From Chaenocephalus aceratus (lineage: Eukaryota > Chordata > Actinopteri > Perciformes > Channichthyidae): 64,000 nucleotides of DNA. A model generated the notes under the pieces. That model ran no database searches and was not told the origin of the DNA. It saw only the letters and a program-made list of their open reading frames with translations. Shown here piece by piece: positions 25,837 to 64,000 of the stretch. Positions within the stretch are counted from its first letter, which is position 1. Each line of letters begins with the position of its first letter. A program made the translations under genes and the position numbers. The stretch lies in assembly GCA_023974075.1 (NCBI GenBank), contig JAMFTG010000142.1, forward strand, positions 186,001-250,000, written 5' to 3'.

Positions 25837-27651
25837 TTAGTCATCGTTGACGTTTGGGCGGATACAAGAAAAGGAATTGATTAATCTTCTCCACCGTGGT
25901 GTTGTCCTCCTCTGCGTTGTTGGGATCGGCTCATTGGTTTGCTCAGGTGGATCCACCCTCACTTCCTGTTCCACCTCCAACTCCACCTGTACCTCCACAA
26001 GCTCCTCCTTCACCACGCAGAGTGCCTTTGGTGGTTTTTTCAGCTGTTTCTTCAGCAAGGCGGCAATCTCTGCATCCTTCTCCTCAACACAACGTTCCTT
26101 CTGTTGTTCCAGTTCCTGGTTTCTCTCATGCAAAGCAACTATCTCTGCATCCTTCTCCTCAACACAACGTTCCATCTGTTGTTGGAGTTCATGGTTTCTC
26201 TCATGCGAAGCAACTATCTCTGCATCCTTCTCCTCCACACAACGTTCCATCTGTTGTTGGAGTTCATGGTTTCTCTCATGCAAAGCAACTATCTCAAAAT
26301 GTTTCACCTCAAGAAAATGCAACTTCTCTTGTTTGAGTTCCTGGTTTGTCTTTTGCAAGGCAGCCATCTCTGCATCCTTCTCCTCAACACAGGGTTCTTT
26401 CAGTTGTTTGAGATCCTGGTTTGTCTTTCTCAAGGCGGCCATCTCTGCTTTGTCCTTCTCGTGCATCTTGAGGAGCTTTCCATATTTCATGTTCAGTTCC
26501 TCATTCTTTCCGCGCAAGACTTTCTGCTCAATTTCCAGGGCATTCATTTTCACATCGTGCCTAACTTCTGGTTCCACTTTCACCTCCACATCCTCCTTCT
26601 TGTCCACCTTCACCTCCTCCACCACACAACGTTCCTTCTCTTGTTTCAGTGTTTGGTTTTCCTTCAGAAAAGTAGCTATCTCTGCATCTTTCTCCTCAAC
26701 GCAACGCAAGTTTTGTTGTTTGAGTTCCTGGTTTGTTGTTTGCAAGGCGGCCATATTTGCCTCCTCCTTAACACAACGCTCCTTCAGTTGTGTGATTTCC
26801 TGGTTTCTCTCACGCAGAGCAGCTATCTTTACAGCTTTCTCCTCAACACAACGCTCCTTCAGTTGTGTGATTTCCTGGTTTCTCTCACGCAGAGCAGCTA
26901 ACTGTACAGCTTTCGCCTCAACACAACGCTCCTTCAGTTGTGTGATTTCCTGGTTTCTCTCATGCAGAGCAGCTAACTGTACAGCTTTCGCCTCAACACA
27001 ACGCTCCTTCAGTTGTGTGATTTCCTGGTTTCTCTCATGCAGAGCAGCTAACTGTACAGCTTTCGCCTCAACACAACGCTCCTTCAGTTGTGTGATTTCC
27101 TGGTTTCTCTCACGCAGAGCAGCTAACTGTACAGCTTTCTCCTCAACACAACGATCCTTTATTTGTTTGAGTTCTTGGTTAGTCTTTTGCAAGGCGGCCA
27201 TCTTTGCATCTTTCTCCTCAACACAACGCTCCTTCTCTTGTTTCAGTGTTTTGTTTTCCTTCAACAAAGCAGCCATCTCTACACCTTGCTCCTCAACACA
27301 GGGTTCTTTCAGTTGTTTGAGTTCCTGGATTGCCTTTCTCAAGGCGGCCATCGTGGCTTCAACCTTCTTGTGTGACCTCTGGAGGTTTCCGTATTTCATG
27401 TTCAGGTCCTCATTGTTGAAGCGCAAGATGTTCTGCTCAATTACCTGGGCTTTCACTTTCACATCGTGCTTAAATAGCATCGCTGATTTCTCTGTATATG
27501 CGTTGAGCATCGCTTCCTTATTTTTAGCGCCTTCAATCTCAAGCTTATCCCTTAAAGTCCTCTCCTGCTCCAGCAACAACTTCATTTCCTGATTTTCTTT
27601 TTGCAGAATCTCGAGCTTGGCTGCCAGCTCATCTCTATTGTTCATCTCCAT
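25837..27651 (-). CDS. Uncharacterised intronless coiled-coil protein, 604 aa
   Basis: This is an intact single-exon frame from ATG (27651-27649) to TGA (25839-25837). The protein is almost entirely heptad-like and rich in E, K, Q and L. It has about 25-residue internal repeats (75 bp in DNA), each with a core like RCVEEKAVQLAALRERNQE; the cleanest block is about residues 170-300. The N-terminal 110 residues are non-repetitive coiled coil. A short basic tail near the C-terminus (RRTTPRWRRLINSF) breaks the pattern. No signal peptide or membrane segment is seen. A TTTATT at 25245-25250, that is AATAAA on the minus strand, could serve as poly(A) signal about 590 bp downstream. The ORF lies between two blocks of the same 57-bp satellite, inside a structure bounded by inverted arms. 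I do not recognise the family; generic similarity to golgin- or trichohyalin-like coiled coils would mean little. It could be a host gene, a retrogene or transposon cargo. Confidence 0.6.
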   Translation of the reverse strand: MEMNNRDELAAKLEILQKENQEMKLLLEQERTLRDKLEIEGAKNKEAMLNAYTEKSAMLFKHDVKVKAQVIEQNILRFNNEDLNMKYGNLQRSHKKVEATMAALRKAIQELKQLKEPCVEEQGVEMAALLKENKTLKQEKERCVEEKDAKMAALQKTNQELKQIKDRCVEEKAVQLAALRERNQEITQLKERCVEAKAVQLAALHERNQEITQLKERCVEAKAVQLAALHERNQEITQLKERCVEAKAVQLAALRERNQEITQLKERCVEEKAVKIAALRERNQEITQLKERCVKEEANMAALQTTNQELKQQNLRCVEEKDAEIATFLKENQTLKQEKERCVVEEVKVDKKEDVEVKVEPEVRHDVKMNALEIEQKVLRGKNEELNMKYGKLLKMHEKDKAEMAALRKTNQDLKQLKEPCVEEKDAEMAALQKTNQELKQEKLHFLEVKHFEIVALHERNHELQQQMERCVEEKDAEIVASHERNHELQQQMERCVEEKDAEIVALHERNQELEQQKERCVEEKDAEIAALLKKQLKKPPKALCVVKEELVEVQVELEVEQEVRVDPPEQTNEPIPTTQRRTTPRWRRLINSFSCIRPNVNDD

Positions 27652-28407
27652 CTCTACTGCTGTGACAAAATGACCTGTTGTTTAGCAAACTAAATTTAAT
27701 TGTTCGACTGAATTAACGTCACAAAAATCCCACAAAAGTTGAGTTCACTTGTGAAGATTATCTCGCTAAAAAAACTGTAAGTATCCCTAATCTCTTCAAT
27801 GATCTGACACTAGCTGGACAAATTCCTTCTGCTTTCTGCCTAATTCTCTGATGCTCTGATGATGAATTCACCGTCACAGCCAGGTCCTGCAAACTCTTAG
27901 AATATCAATGCAGAATTCAGAATTATACATGAAGGCAACAGATGATGTCATCATTCTGAAGGTTCCATTCCAAATAAGGAGTGAAGGACATCAGCTGACA
28001 GGAAGTAAGAATGGAACCATGCTGTTGCCTAGCAATGCAATTGTGTTTAGATAAAGACATTTCTATTTTGATATGTTTCAAATTTTTGAAATGTTTATTT
28101 CTACTCTTTTAATTTCTAATTATGTGCAATGCCTTGTTTTTATGCTGCTGCAATGCAAACATTTCCCAATTTGGGATCAATAAAGTACATCTTATCTTAT
28201 GTAATAGGAACCAAAAATACAGTTACGTTGAAGTTGCACTCAATTGCATTTTGATGAAGTGCCATTTTGAATAAAACTGTTTTTTACAGGATTAATACAC
28301 ATTAACTTCAATGAAAACATTTCTCTACTAAAATATTTTTTTATGGTGATTAATTGTCTCTTTGTTGTAATTGTCTGTCTCTTTGTAACGGTTTTCCATC
28401 TAATTGT
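27652..28407. other. Spacer upstream of the coiled-coil ORF, with a retroposon tail
   Basis: This would be the 5' flank of the minus-strand ORF; no clear promoter motif is seen. At about 28130-28203 the plus strand ends in GGGATCAATAAAGT followed by ATCTTATCTTAT, the form of a fish non-LTR retroposon 3' tail. Confidence 0.45.
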
Positions 28408-29580
28408 AGGACTCTTTAAAGTAAAGACACTACATACCGATATACAACTGAACATCGGCAGGAGAGGACTCTTTAAAGTAGAGACACTACATACCGATAT
28501 ACACCTGAACATCAGCAGGAGAAGACTCTTTAAAGTAGAGACACTACATACTGATATACACCTGAACATCAGCAGGAGAGGACTCTTTAAAGTAGAGACA
28601 CTACGTAGCGATATACACCTGAACATCAGCAGGAGAGAACTCTTTAAAGTAGAGACACTAAGTACACCTGAACATCAGCAGGAGAGGACTCTTTAAAGTA
28701 GAGACACTTCATACTGATATACACCTGAACATCAGCAGGAGAGGACTCTTTAAAGTAGAGATACTACATACTGATATACACCTGAACATCAGCAGGAGAG
28801 GACTCTTTAGAGTAGAGACACTACATACTGATATACACCTGAACATCAGCAGGAGAGGACTCTTTAAAGTAGAGACACTACGTAGCGATATACACCTGAA
28901 CATCAGCAGGAGAGAACTCTTTAAAGTAGAGACACTAAGTACACCTGAACATCAGCAGGAGAGGACTCTTTAAAGTAGAGACACTACATACTGATATACA
29001 CCTGAACATCAGCAGGAGAGGACTCTTTAAAGTGGAGACACTACATACTGATATACACCTGAACATCAGCAGGAGAGGACTCTTTAAAGTAGAGACACTA
29101 CATACTGATATAAACATGAACATCAGCAGAAGAGGACTCTTTAAAGTAGAGATACTACATACTGATATACACCTGGACATCAGCAGGAGAGGACTCTTTA
29201 AAGTGGAGACACTACATACTGATATACACCTGAACATCAGCAGGAGAGGACTCTTTAAAGTAGTGACACTACATACTGATATGCACCTGAACATCAGCAG
29301 GAGAGGACTCTTTAAAGTGGAGACACTACATACTGATATACACCTGAACATCAGCAGGAGAGGACTCTTTAAAGTAGAGACACTACATACTGATATACAC
29401 CTGAACATCAGCAGGAGAGGACTCTTTAAAGTGGAGACACTACATACTGATATACACCTGAACATCAGCAGGAGAGGACTCTTTAAAGTGGAGGACACTA
29501 CATACTGATATACACCTGAACATCATCAGGAGAGGACTCTTTAAAGTAGAGACACTACATACTGATATACACCTGAACAT
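28408..29580. repeat. 57-bp tandem satellite, array 2 (about 20 copies)
   Basis: Same unit and orientation as array 1. The two arrays look like one array interrupted by the 3.6-kb segment holding the coiled-coil ORF. A marker pair of units (CTACGTAGCGATA, then a truncated unit with AAGTACACC) occurs twice, near 28600 and 28880, showing local duplication of about 280 bp. Confidence 0.95.
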
Positions 29581-29581
29581 C

Positions 29582-31313
29582 CAACCCAGTCTCACGGCAT
29601 TTCGTGTTCACCATCACGATTTGCCCCTTTTTTTCGTGTTGCACAGCACGATTTTAAAAGCAATGTATTTCTACTGGTAATAGGCTTGTTTGAGACACAT
29701 TGCGGCTCGCCTCGAAAGTAGACGAGAGTAGCCGATCGCAGCCGGGGGAGGTGTCAAAAAGATCGTCTTAAGTCGGACAGCTCGGACTCGGAGTCGGCTT
29801 GACTGGCTGGGTTTGCAATGGCGGAAATTCCATTGTACCCACTGTAGACAAAGGTGATCTCCATTGCTTTATATAGGTTTGTTAATTCAGTCATGATGAT
29901 GAACCACACCATGGGTTCCATAATTAGAAATGCTCCTCCCTCTTAATGTTTGCAAAACTGATAGGTGGACAGGCTACAAATGATCAGTCCCTTCAGATCC
30001 GCACACATGAAGCTTCATGAGCATGAATTGAACAGACCTGCTGCTGTGTTAATTCTTTAGCTGCCACTTTAAGCTTTATGATGTGTACAACATGGATGTA
30101 ATTTGATTTAATCTTGCCATTTTAAATGATGTATTCAATAAATAAGGTTAAACCAAATCATTACATTACAATATATTTTATTTTAATGATTTGGTTTAAC
30201 TTAAAGAGAAACTTTATTGTTATTGCACATATTACAGGTACTGAGACAACGAAATGCAGTTTAGCTTCTAACCAGGTGCAACAAGCAGCGAAGTGGAAAG
30301 TAATGTACACAATCTACAGAATAACATATAGAATGAATTGAATGATGAATAAACAGTGGGGTATGAATACACTAGATATCAGCCTGTGAGCAGTATGAAC
30401 AGTGTGTATGAATACACTAGATATCAGCCTGTGAGCAGTATGAACAGTGTGTATGAATATGCTAAGATATATAAAGTATGAAACGGTAAGCAGTATAGTA
30501 TAAAATATATAGATATTAATTTCATGATGATAAACATTGTGGAACAATGATGAAAATGGGAATGGATGTGGCGACGTAAAACTGACACAAAACAACAACA
30601 AACTTTTGCCAGCCAATTGGAGAGTTTCATCAGCAGCACGTGGTAAAAACCACCAATGAGCGCTCAGCTCGAGATACCAGCGAGCCGTTTCCCATCAAGC
30701 ATTTCGCCTCCGCAGCTCGTGGAGAGCAACTGCGCCAACTCGCCTCGCCTCGCTCTCAAGGCTGCGGGCGTCTTTGTCCCGCGAGATTTCAAAGTCTCAT
30801 GTGGGCGAGCCTCCAGAGCAAGTCGGACAAGATGACTAACCATCATGCAACGCACTAGCAAGACGTTGATCGCAACTGCGCAGGTCTTGCTTGTCTCAAA
30901 CAAGCCTAATGTGTTTCGTGCCTGCAGGCTGCAGCACGTCTTTTTCTCCGGTCGGGTCGTGGAAGACCGGAAGCTGTGTGGTTCATAAAAACATGTTCTT
31001 ACTCAATATCAAGCCACAATTATTGCTTTTATTTTAAATCGTATAATTTCGGACTTTTGTTGCCGTCTGTGAGGAAAATAAATGGGGCTCAGAGCCTCAG
31101 GATACTGAAATCTGTATTTTTTAAATCTTTTTTTCCTTCTAATTTGTTATTCTTTTCAGAAGAACACACTGTTATTTACTCACCAATAACACACAATTAT
31201 CCTTGCTTTTATTTATTGGTTTAATTCCATAATCTCGGCTTTTTTGGCGTCCGTCAGGAACTGAATTTCAAAATAAATATAACCGGAAACAGACATAGGC
31301 ATTTCGAGCGATT
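29582..31313. repeat. Left inverted arm 2, split by a nested TIR element
   Basis: Two pieces, 29582-29681 and 30908-31313, together match the inverse of the right arm and extend about 130 bp further inward than arm 1 does. The arm starts directly after the last 57-bp repeat unit. A 34-bp segment present in the other two arms is absent here, as if lost between the two TTCGTGTTCACC copies. Confidence 0.75.
29682..30907. mobile_element. Nested TIR DNA transposon, PIF/Harbinger-like by target duplication
   Basis: Inverted ends AGGCTTGTTTGAGACA and TGTCTCAAACAAGCCT bound a 1.2-kb insert. The 3-bp AAT (equivalently TAA) flanks both sides, and removing the insert restores the arm sequence seen at 21570 and 33597. 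It contains a hairpin at about 30150-30200, a 45-bp direct repeat at 30361-30470, and no transposase ORF, so it is non-autonomous. Superfamily is inferred only from the 3-bp duplication. Confidence 0.7.
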
Positions 31314-33181
31314 ACCCAAGATCCTCAGCTATGGTTTTAAGCTCGCTGATTGGATGTGTTAGCCGCAATGCATGCTGGGATTTGGTGTTTATATTATATG
31401 AAATCCGGAAAACATTTTAAAAGTATAAAATAATACTTAATTCCGAGTGCTCTTGCTTTTCTCTTTGAAAGTCATCACAGAAGGGCATTGTAATACACGG
31501 TTCGGCTGCATTACATATTACAGATCTGCCGTAGTTCTTTATTTAGAGAGCCCTGATGAGAAGACCTTTGGAAAAAACTGGAAGAAATGGCGCCGAAACT
31601 GAATACTTGACGTGGATCATAAATATATCAACAATTAAACAACATCTTCAATTTCTCTTCACACAATACGTCTCCTTGCAGTATCAACACTAATTCGGCT
31701 GACTTTTACATTTGATCTAATTCATAGATAGGTTATATTTACACCATAACGGTGCACAGCTGATAGAAAAGGACTGTAGTTTTCAAAGATATTACTGATT
31801 TTCTTTGAATGTAAGAATGTAAATACTGAGTCTGAAATAGTATAGCAATATGCTGTAAAATGATGTGAAAGCATGCATAAAACTATACATCTTCAGATGT
31901 TGTACATACACACTAATAATACAAAGTTATTATGGCTGTGTGCACCTTGTGTGCACCTCCTAGTGGTTAAAGCACGTTATTGAATTATTGTTTTTATGTG
32001 TTATATTTGATTAAAAAAATATTAAGAGTACATACTTTCATAGGGGGAAAGTATAAATATAGAAATATAGAATATAAAAAATCAAGAAGATACTATAAGT
32101 GATCTCTACAATAAAACAGTTTAGTGCAGGATGTACACAGATATTAATAGGAGGAGGTTGCAAAACAGAAAAACCGGATTAACCTTTATTTAAACATTAA
32201 ATATTAAATATTATGCCTGACAAAGTAATTAACGTCTAATATATTGCTTTCCTGCAATGTTAACTATGTTGAAGCACTTATTTTAACTGATATTATACAC
32301 ATTAATTATACTCTTAGGTATGTAGATAGAATAAGAAATGTGCAGAATATGACAGTTTAATGGTGGAGGTACACACATATTGATAGATGTCTTGTAATGC
32401 ACTGTTGAGGAACCTGTGACCCAAGTGTTTCATTCATTGCATAACTACACCGAAGGGATGTGCAAAATAGCCATAATATACAGTCTTTAATTAACTATTA
32501 GTAGAGAATAACGAGTAATGAATATACTTTATTACTTGTTTCCATTCATGTCAATTGCAGATACATGTTTAGTCTTCTCAAGCACCAACTATCAAATATC
32601 TCTCCTGATTGTTGGCACTTGACAATCACCTTACCTGAATTTTACTCAGGTGTAACTAAAGTCTGATTTAAGGGTTGTTATATTTCACATAATTAATCAG
32701 AATCTGCAAAGTAACTCAAATAAATGCAGTGGAGTAAAAATACCAGGTTAACCTCTGAATTGTAGTGGAGTAGAATTACAAAGTAGCAATGAGCTGTCAT
32801 GTGGGTACACGGCATTAATATAATGCTGCGCATTATGGACACAAGTGATTTTCACCCATTTATTAATTATATGTTTTACATTTGATAACACCAATGTGTT
32901 TAATAATGGCAACTTCTAATTGGGGGAAAAAACGAAAACGTTCAGTAGAGACGTCCCATAGAAACATTTTGCGAAACACAATAGCCAGCATGTGTAGTTC
33001 TGGAGGGGTGTTCGATTCCAGTTTTGGATAGTCTGGCGTGGTTTCGTTCCATTTCACACAGCTGTTTGACGCTCTGCGTAAACCGTACGGGAACTGTAGT
33101 CCTAAACGATAGCTGGGGATTATGGGTAGTGTAGTGTCTTCGGCCATCCTAAACTCAGAAATGTTGACAATCGCAATGATG
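31314..33181. other. Inner region of the palindromic element
   Basis: AT-rich, with no transposase recognised. It holds a minus-strand 94-aa open frame (33147-32863) that starts in a promoter-like stretch with ACTACA/TCCC-type motifs, and a second such motif near 31370 (TGCATGCTGGGA). Otherwise nothing is identified. Confidence 0.4.
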
Positions 33182-33725
33182 CTCGAAATGTCCCTTATAG
33201 GCCTACGTCTGTTTCCGGTTATTTTTATTTTGAAATTCAGTTCCTGACGGACACCAAAAAAGCCCGAGATTATGGAATTAAACCAATAAATAAAAGCAAG
33301 GATAATTGTGTGTTATTGGTGAGTAAATAACATTGTGTTACTTTCAAAAGAATAACAAATTAGAAGGAAAAAAAGATTTAAAAATACAGATTTCAGTATC
33401 CTGAGGCTCTGAGCCCCATTTATTTCCCTCACAGACGGCAACAAAAGTCCGAAAGTATACGATTTAAAATAAAAGCAATAACTGTGGCTTGATATTGAGT
33501 AAGAACATGTTTTTATGAACCACACAGCTTCCGGTCTTCCACGACCCGACCGGAGAAAAAGACGTGCTGCAGCCTGCAGGCACGAAACACGTTACCAGTA
33601 GAAATACATTGCTTTTAAAATCGTGCTGTGCAACACGAAAAAAAAGGGGCAAATCGTGATGGTGAACACGAATCAATAGATTAAAAATCGTGTTGGTGAA
33701 CACGAAATGCCGTGAGACTGGGTTG
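33182..33725. repeat. Right inverted arm of the composite element
   Basis: About 540 bp, the inverse of arm 2 along its full length and of arm 1 over the outer 385 bp. It ends in CTGGGTTG, followed by GCATATG. Confidence 0.8.
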
Positions 33726-34258
33726 GCATATGTGCAATAACAATACATTTGAATCTCACCTCACCTAATAAGGCTGTGAAGATAATTACCTTATCAACAT
33801 TATTGGAGCTATATATCTTATATTATTTAATAGTTGAACATGTATTATCTTGCTGTTTATTGTAAATGTATTCTTAGTTAGCGTCATAAGTTAAAGTAGT
33901 TTCTATGCTTTTATTTTGAAGGCATGTTTTGGGCACCGGGTGATTAGAGCAACCTGGTGTAATTGTATATATTGGAGACAGGTGGTGGTGGGAGCCAGAG
34001 CACTAGTAGGCAAACGGTTTTTTACCAGGGTGTTTCAAGCCACACAAAGGAAAGCCAGAGGAACGGCTTCAGGAAAGAGATATAGGAATTCATTGTATTT
34101 TGTTATTGGAATAAAATGCACAAATGGAGGTTCTTGTCTGGACTTGGATAATCATTGCCCTGCGGAAGATCCGCTAACTAGTGCCTCCGCGGCTGTTTTA
34201 GTTCTATAGGATTTTGGCCGCTACAAACATAATAAAATACATATTCTAGGGTATTATG

Positions 34259-34698
34259 TAGGGGTGGGGGAAATAATCGATACAGCATAGTATCGCGATA
34301 CTTTGCGTGGCGATATGGTATCGATTCACGGATGCCAAGTATCGATATTTTATTATATACAACTTTTTTTTTCCTTTTTTTTTGTCCGAAAGATGGTCGT
34401 ATATAGAACAGGAAGTTACGTTAAGACATGTATACAATTGCAATGAAAGTAACAAAAACAATGCCATCTCCTTTTCAGGTTCAAAGAACACAAATTGGGT
34501 TATTTAGACAAACTATTCATATTGCAAATACATTTTTTAACCAGGAGGGGAAGACGGACATGGATATGACCTATGGGATTTGCAATATATCGTATCGCAA
34601 TACTTAGCATATCGTAGAATAATCGCAATACTCTCGTATCGTGGCATAAGTATCGCGATAGTATCATATCGTGGGGAGCCTGGTGATTCCCACCCCTA
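34259..34698. mobile_element. hAT-like non-autonomous element rich in ATCGATA motifs
   Basis: Ends TAGGGGTGGG and CCCACCCCTA. An 8-bp duplication with one mismatch, GTATTATG/GTATTTTG, flanks it. The subterminal parts are full of TATCG/CGATA words. About 440 bp, no ORF. Confidence 0.75.
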
Positions 34699-34977
34699 GT
34701 ATTTTGACTGTTGGTCAGACAAAAAAGCAAATTGAAGCCCTCACTTTGCGCTTTGTAAGGCATCTTTCCTTCTCTTCTGAGATGTAATTGATTAATACTA
34801 ATGCAAATCCACATCTAGTCAAACCCAAATGTTGACATGAGCTGTCACTGTCCCTCTTATATACAGTATGGGCTATATAAGCTTTCAGCATTGTAATATA
34901 TAATGGGAATAAATAAAGGGAAAGTAAAATCCTGGATTCTTTATTTATTAATTATCCCCATTTATTCTCACAATGTA

Positions 34978-34980
<3 letters not shown>

Positions 34981-35009
<29 letters not shown>
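34981..35009. repeat. (GT)n microsatellite
   Basis: About 28 bp of GT, downstream of ARV1. Confidence 0.9.
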
Positions 35010-35011
<2 letters not shown>

Positions 35012-35377
35012 AGCGAAGCATTTCCCCAATCAGCCAAAGAATGTGAAAGAGTGTAGTCACAGTCCTGTCCGAACAGAGAAGTACTTATTGTCACATTATT
35101 CAAATATGACAGGAATCTTAAGCACATTATCCACTTTAAAACCACGATAAAAAAACAACGCCACCTCCTAAATATCTCTCCAAAATGAAGATGTGTCATA
35201 TCTCTGTAAAGAATACAGAACAAAAGTCATTATAATGTCTCTTCTGCTGCTCTCCGTCTCAGATGGAGAACTGGATATGAGCAGCAAACACCTGTCTGTG
35301 TAGTGGGTTCCCTGGCACAGTTTGGCATCACTTGTCCATCCCTGAGATAACTGACATTTCTCTCAGTCTGAGGACGT

Positions 35378-39333
<3,956 letters not shown>

Positions 39334-39921
39334 TCTTCAACCTGTAAACTGATAACTTTACAACACAGCACAGCTAGCATGTTGTTCAATCAAAGCGGAA
39401 GTACGATGGTTCCAAACAGCTCCGCCTTCAAAATAAAAGCACAGATTGTAATTTGCTATTTAATCAATAATTAAAAGTTAATCATTTTATATTCTCCCCC
39501 AATTAATTTGAGTTATTATAAATATGTGTACATTATTTTATTTATTTATTTTAATATAAAAAAAGTTGTATCACTTTATATGTCTTCCCCTGATGGGAAC
39601 TTTTTTAGATACAAAATATATGATGTTCAAATATGTTATTGAATAAACATATTTTTTTAAAACAAAGAAAATCTGGAAAAATGTGGAGCCATACAAATAA
39701 AATGTATCGCAATTTTATTTTATTCTGAAAGTGTGTTCGTTTTGCTTGACTGCTTTACACTGGACCGTTTGACAGCCGCAGAGTATGCTGGGAAATGTAG
39801 TTTAATCACCATCTCCGTCTGCAGTCTTCTTCTTCTCTCGCGCGTGAGGGGGGCGTGTCCCTCTGTTTCGGAACCAACTGCCGCAGCTTCCGCTCTCACC
39901 GCGTCACACATGTAGCACAAC
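39334..39921. promoter_or_regulatory. Putative bidirectional ARV1/TTC13 promoter
   Basis: These 588 bp separate the two divergent start codons. The ARV1 side is AT-rich (39450-39720), with no evident coding potential. The TTC13 side (39755-39921) is richer in G+C. No TATA box is obvious close to either start. A head-to-head pair this close usually shares one promoter region. Transcription start sites cannot be read from the sequence. Confidence 0.6.
39783..39801 (-). promoter_or_regulatory. ZNF143/SBS-like motif in the shared promoter
   Basis: The minus strand reads ACTACATTTCCCAGCATAC, close to the SBS consensus ACTACAnnTCCCAGnATGC bound by ZNF143 (STAF). It lies 121 bp upstream of the TTC13 ATG. 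SBS sites are frequent in vertebrate bidirectional promoters. The call rests on motif similarity only. Confidence 0.5.
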
Positions 39922-63886
<23,965 letters not shown>

Positions 63887-64000
63887 GTAAACATAAACAA
63901 CCTTTCAGACATTCACCTCAGTATGGCAGACCTTATAACATGTCAGATTGATGTCGAGTACAGTTGAAGAAACAGATGACTTCCTTCCTCACTTTTCACA

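Larger units (their letters stand above)
21442..33725. mobile_element. Composite element with long inverted arms, two satellite arrays and a coiled-coil ORF
   Basis: The left end begins CAACCCAGTCTCACGGC and the right end is its inverse. The 7-bp GCATATG flanks both ends (21435-21441 and 33726-33732). The flanking sequences join sensibly across one copy of it. Order inside: left arm 1 (21442-21829); 57-bp array 1; coiled-coil ORF region (24821-28407); array 2; left arm 2 (29582-31313, split by a nested element); inner region (31314-33181); right arm (33182-33725). Left arm 1 and the right arm share a 34-bp segment missing from arm 2, while arm 2 and the right arm share a further inner stretch missing from arm 1. 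A single composite insertion is an inference. Two neighbouring elements plus a duplication is the alternative. Confidence 0.5.
33733..35377. other. ARV1 3' flank
   Basis: Contains the hAT at 34259 and the GT run at 34981. A minus-strand AATAAA at about 34945-34940 is a possible ARV1 poly(A) signal about 430 bp after the stop codon. Confidence 0.4.

Noticed and set aside
25847..27592. 581-codon plus-strand ORF opposite the coiled-coil ORF
   Set aside because: Shadow frame rich in Ser, Cys and Phe, produced by the repetitive codons on the minus strand.
30361..30616. Possible small gene in the 30.3-30.6 kb region
   Set aside because: A 45-bp direct repeat inside a non-autonomous TIR element; no conserved protein features.

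Overview
The window looks like nuclear DNA of a teleost fish. It has vertebrate-type split genes with GT-AG introns, long CA/GT, CT and AT microsatellites, and a dense load of hAT-like and other terminal-inverted-repeat (TIR) elements, a DIRS-type tyrosine-recombinase retrotransposon, and LINE and SINE-like remnants of the kinds common in ray-finned fish. The species cannot be fixed from the sequence alone. No rRNA, tRNA, CRISPR array or bacterial-type operon was seen.

Two conserved genes fill the right part and stand head to head. ARV1 (ER membrane lipid-homeostasis protein) is on the minus strand, five coding exons between 39333 and 35378. TTC13 (tetratricopeptide repeat protein 13) is on the plus strand, 21 coding exons from 39922 to 63886, and it continues past the right edge. 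About 590 bp between the two start codons form a likely bidirectional promoter with a ZNF143/SBS-like motif. The same head-to-head pair is known in human. The coding sense of both genes is clear, but single-base indels break the frame in ARV1 exons 2 and 4 and TTC13 exons 2, 3 and 5. All lie between about 36.5 and 44.5 kb, which points to local consensus error rather than gene death.

The left part is repeat territory. From left to right: a hAT-like element (1709-2628); a TIR element carrying a 6.8-kb, 37-bp minisatellite of about 180 units (5547-12788); a degenerate DIRS element with inverted terminal repeats, gag, RT, RNase H and tyrosine-recombinase remnants (15785-21290); and a composite structure of 12.3 kb (21442-33725). 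The composite is bounded by matching inverted arms and an apparent 7-bp target duplication. It holds two arrays of a 57-bp satellite, an intact intronless 604-codon coiled-coil ORF on the minus strand, a second copy of the left arm, and a nested 1.2-kb TIR element. This composite is the best candidate for something undescribed: possibly a cargo-bearing DNA transposon.

The TTC13 introns carry many more TIR elements, several with clean 8-bp target duplications. One hAT inserted only 11 bp downstream of the exon 12 splice site. Very long open frames through the 37-bp and 57-bp arrays are by-products of stop-free repeat units, not genes.
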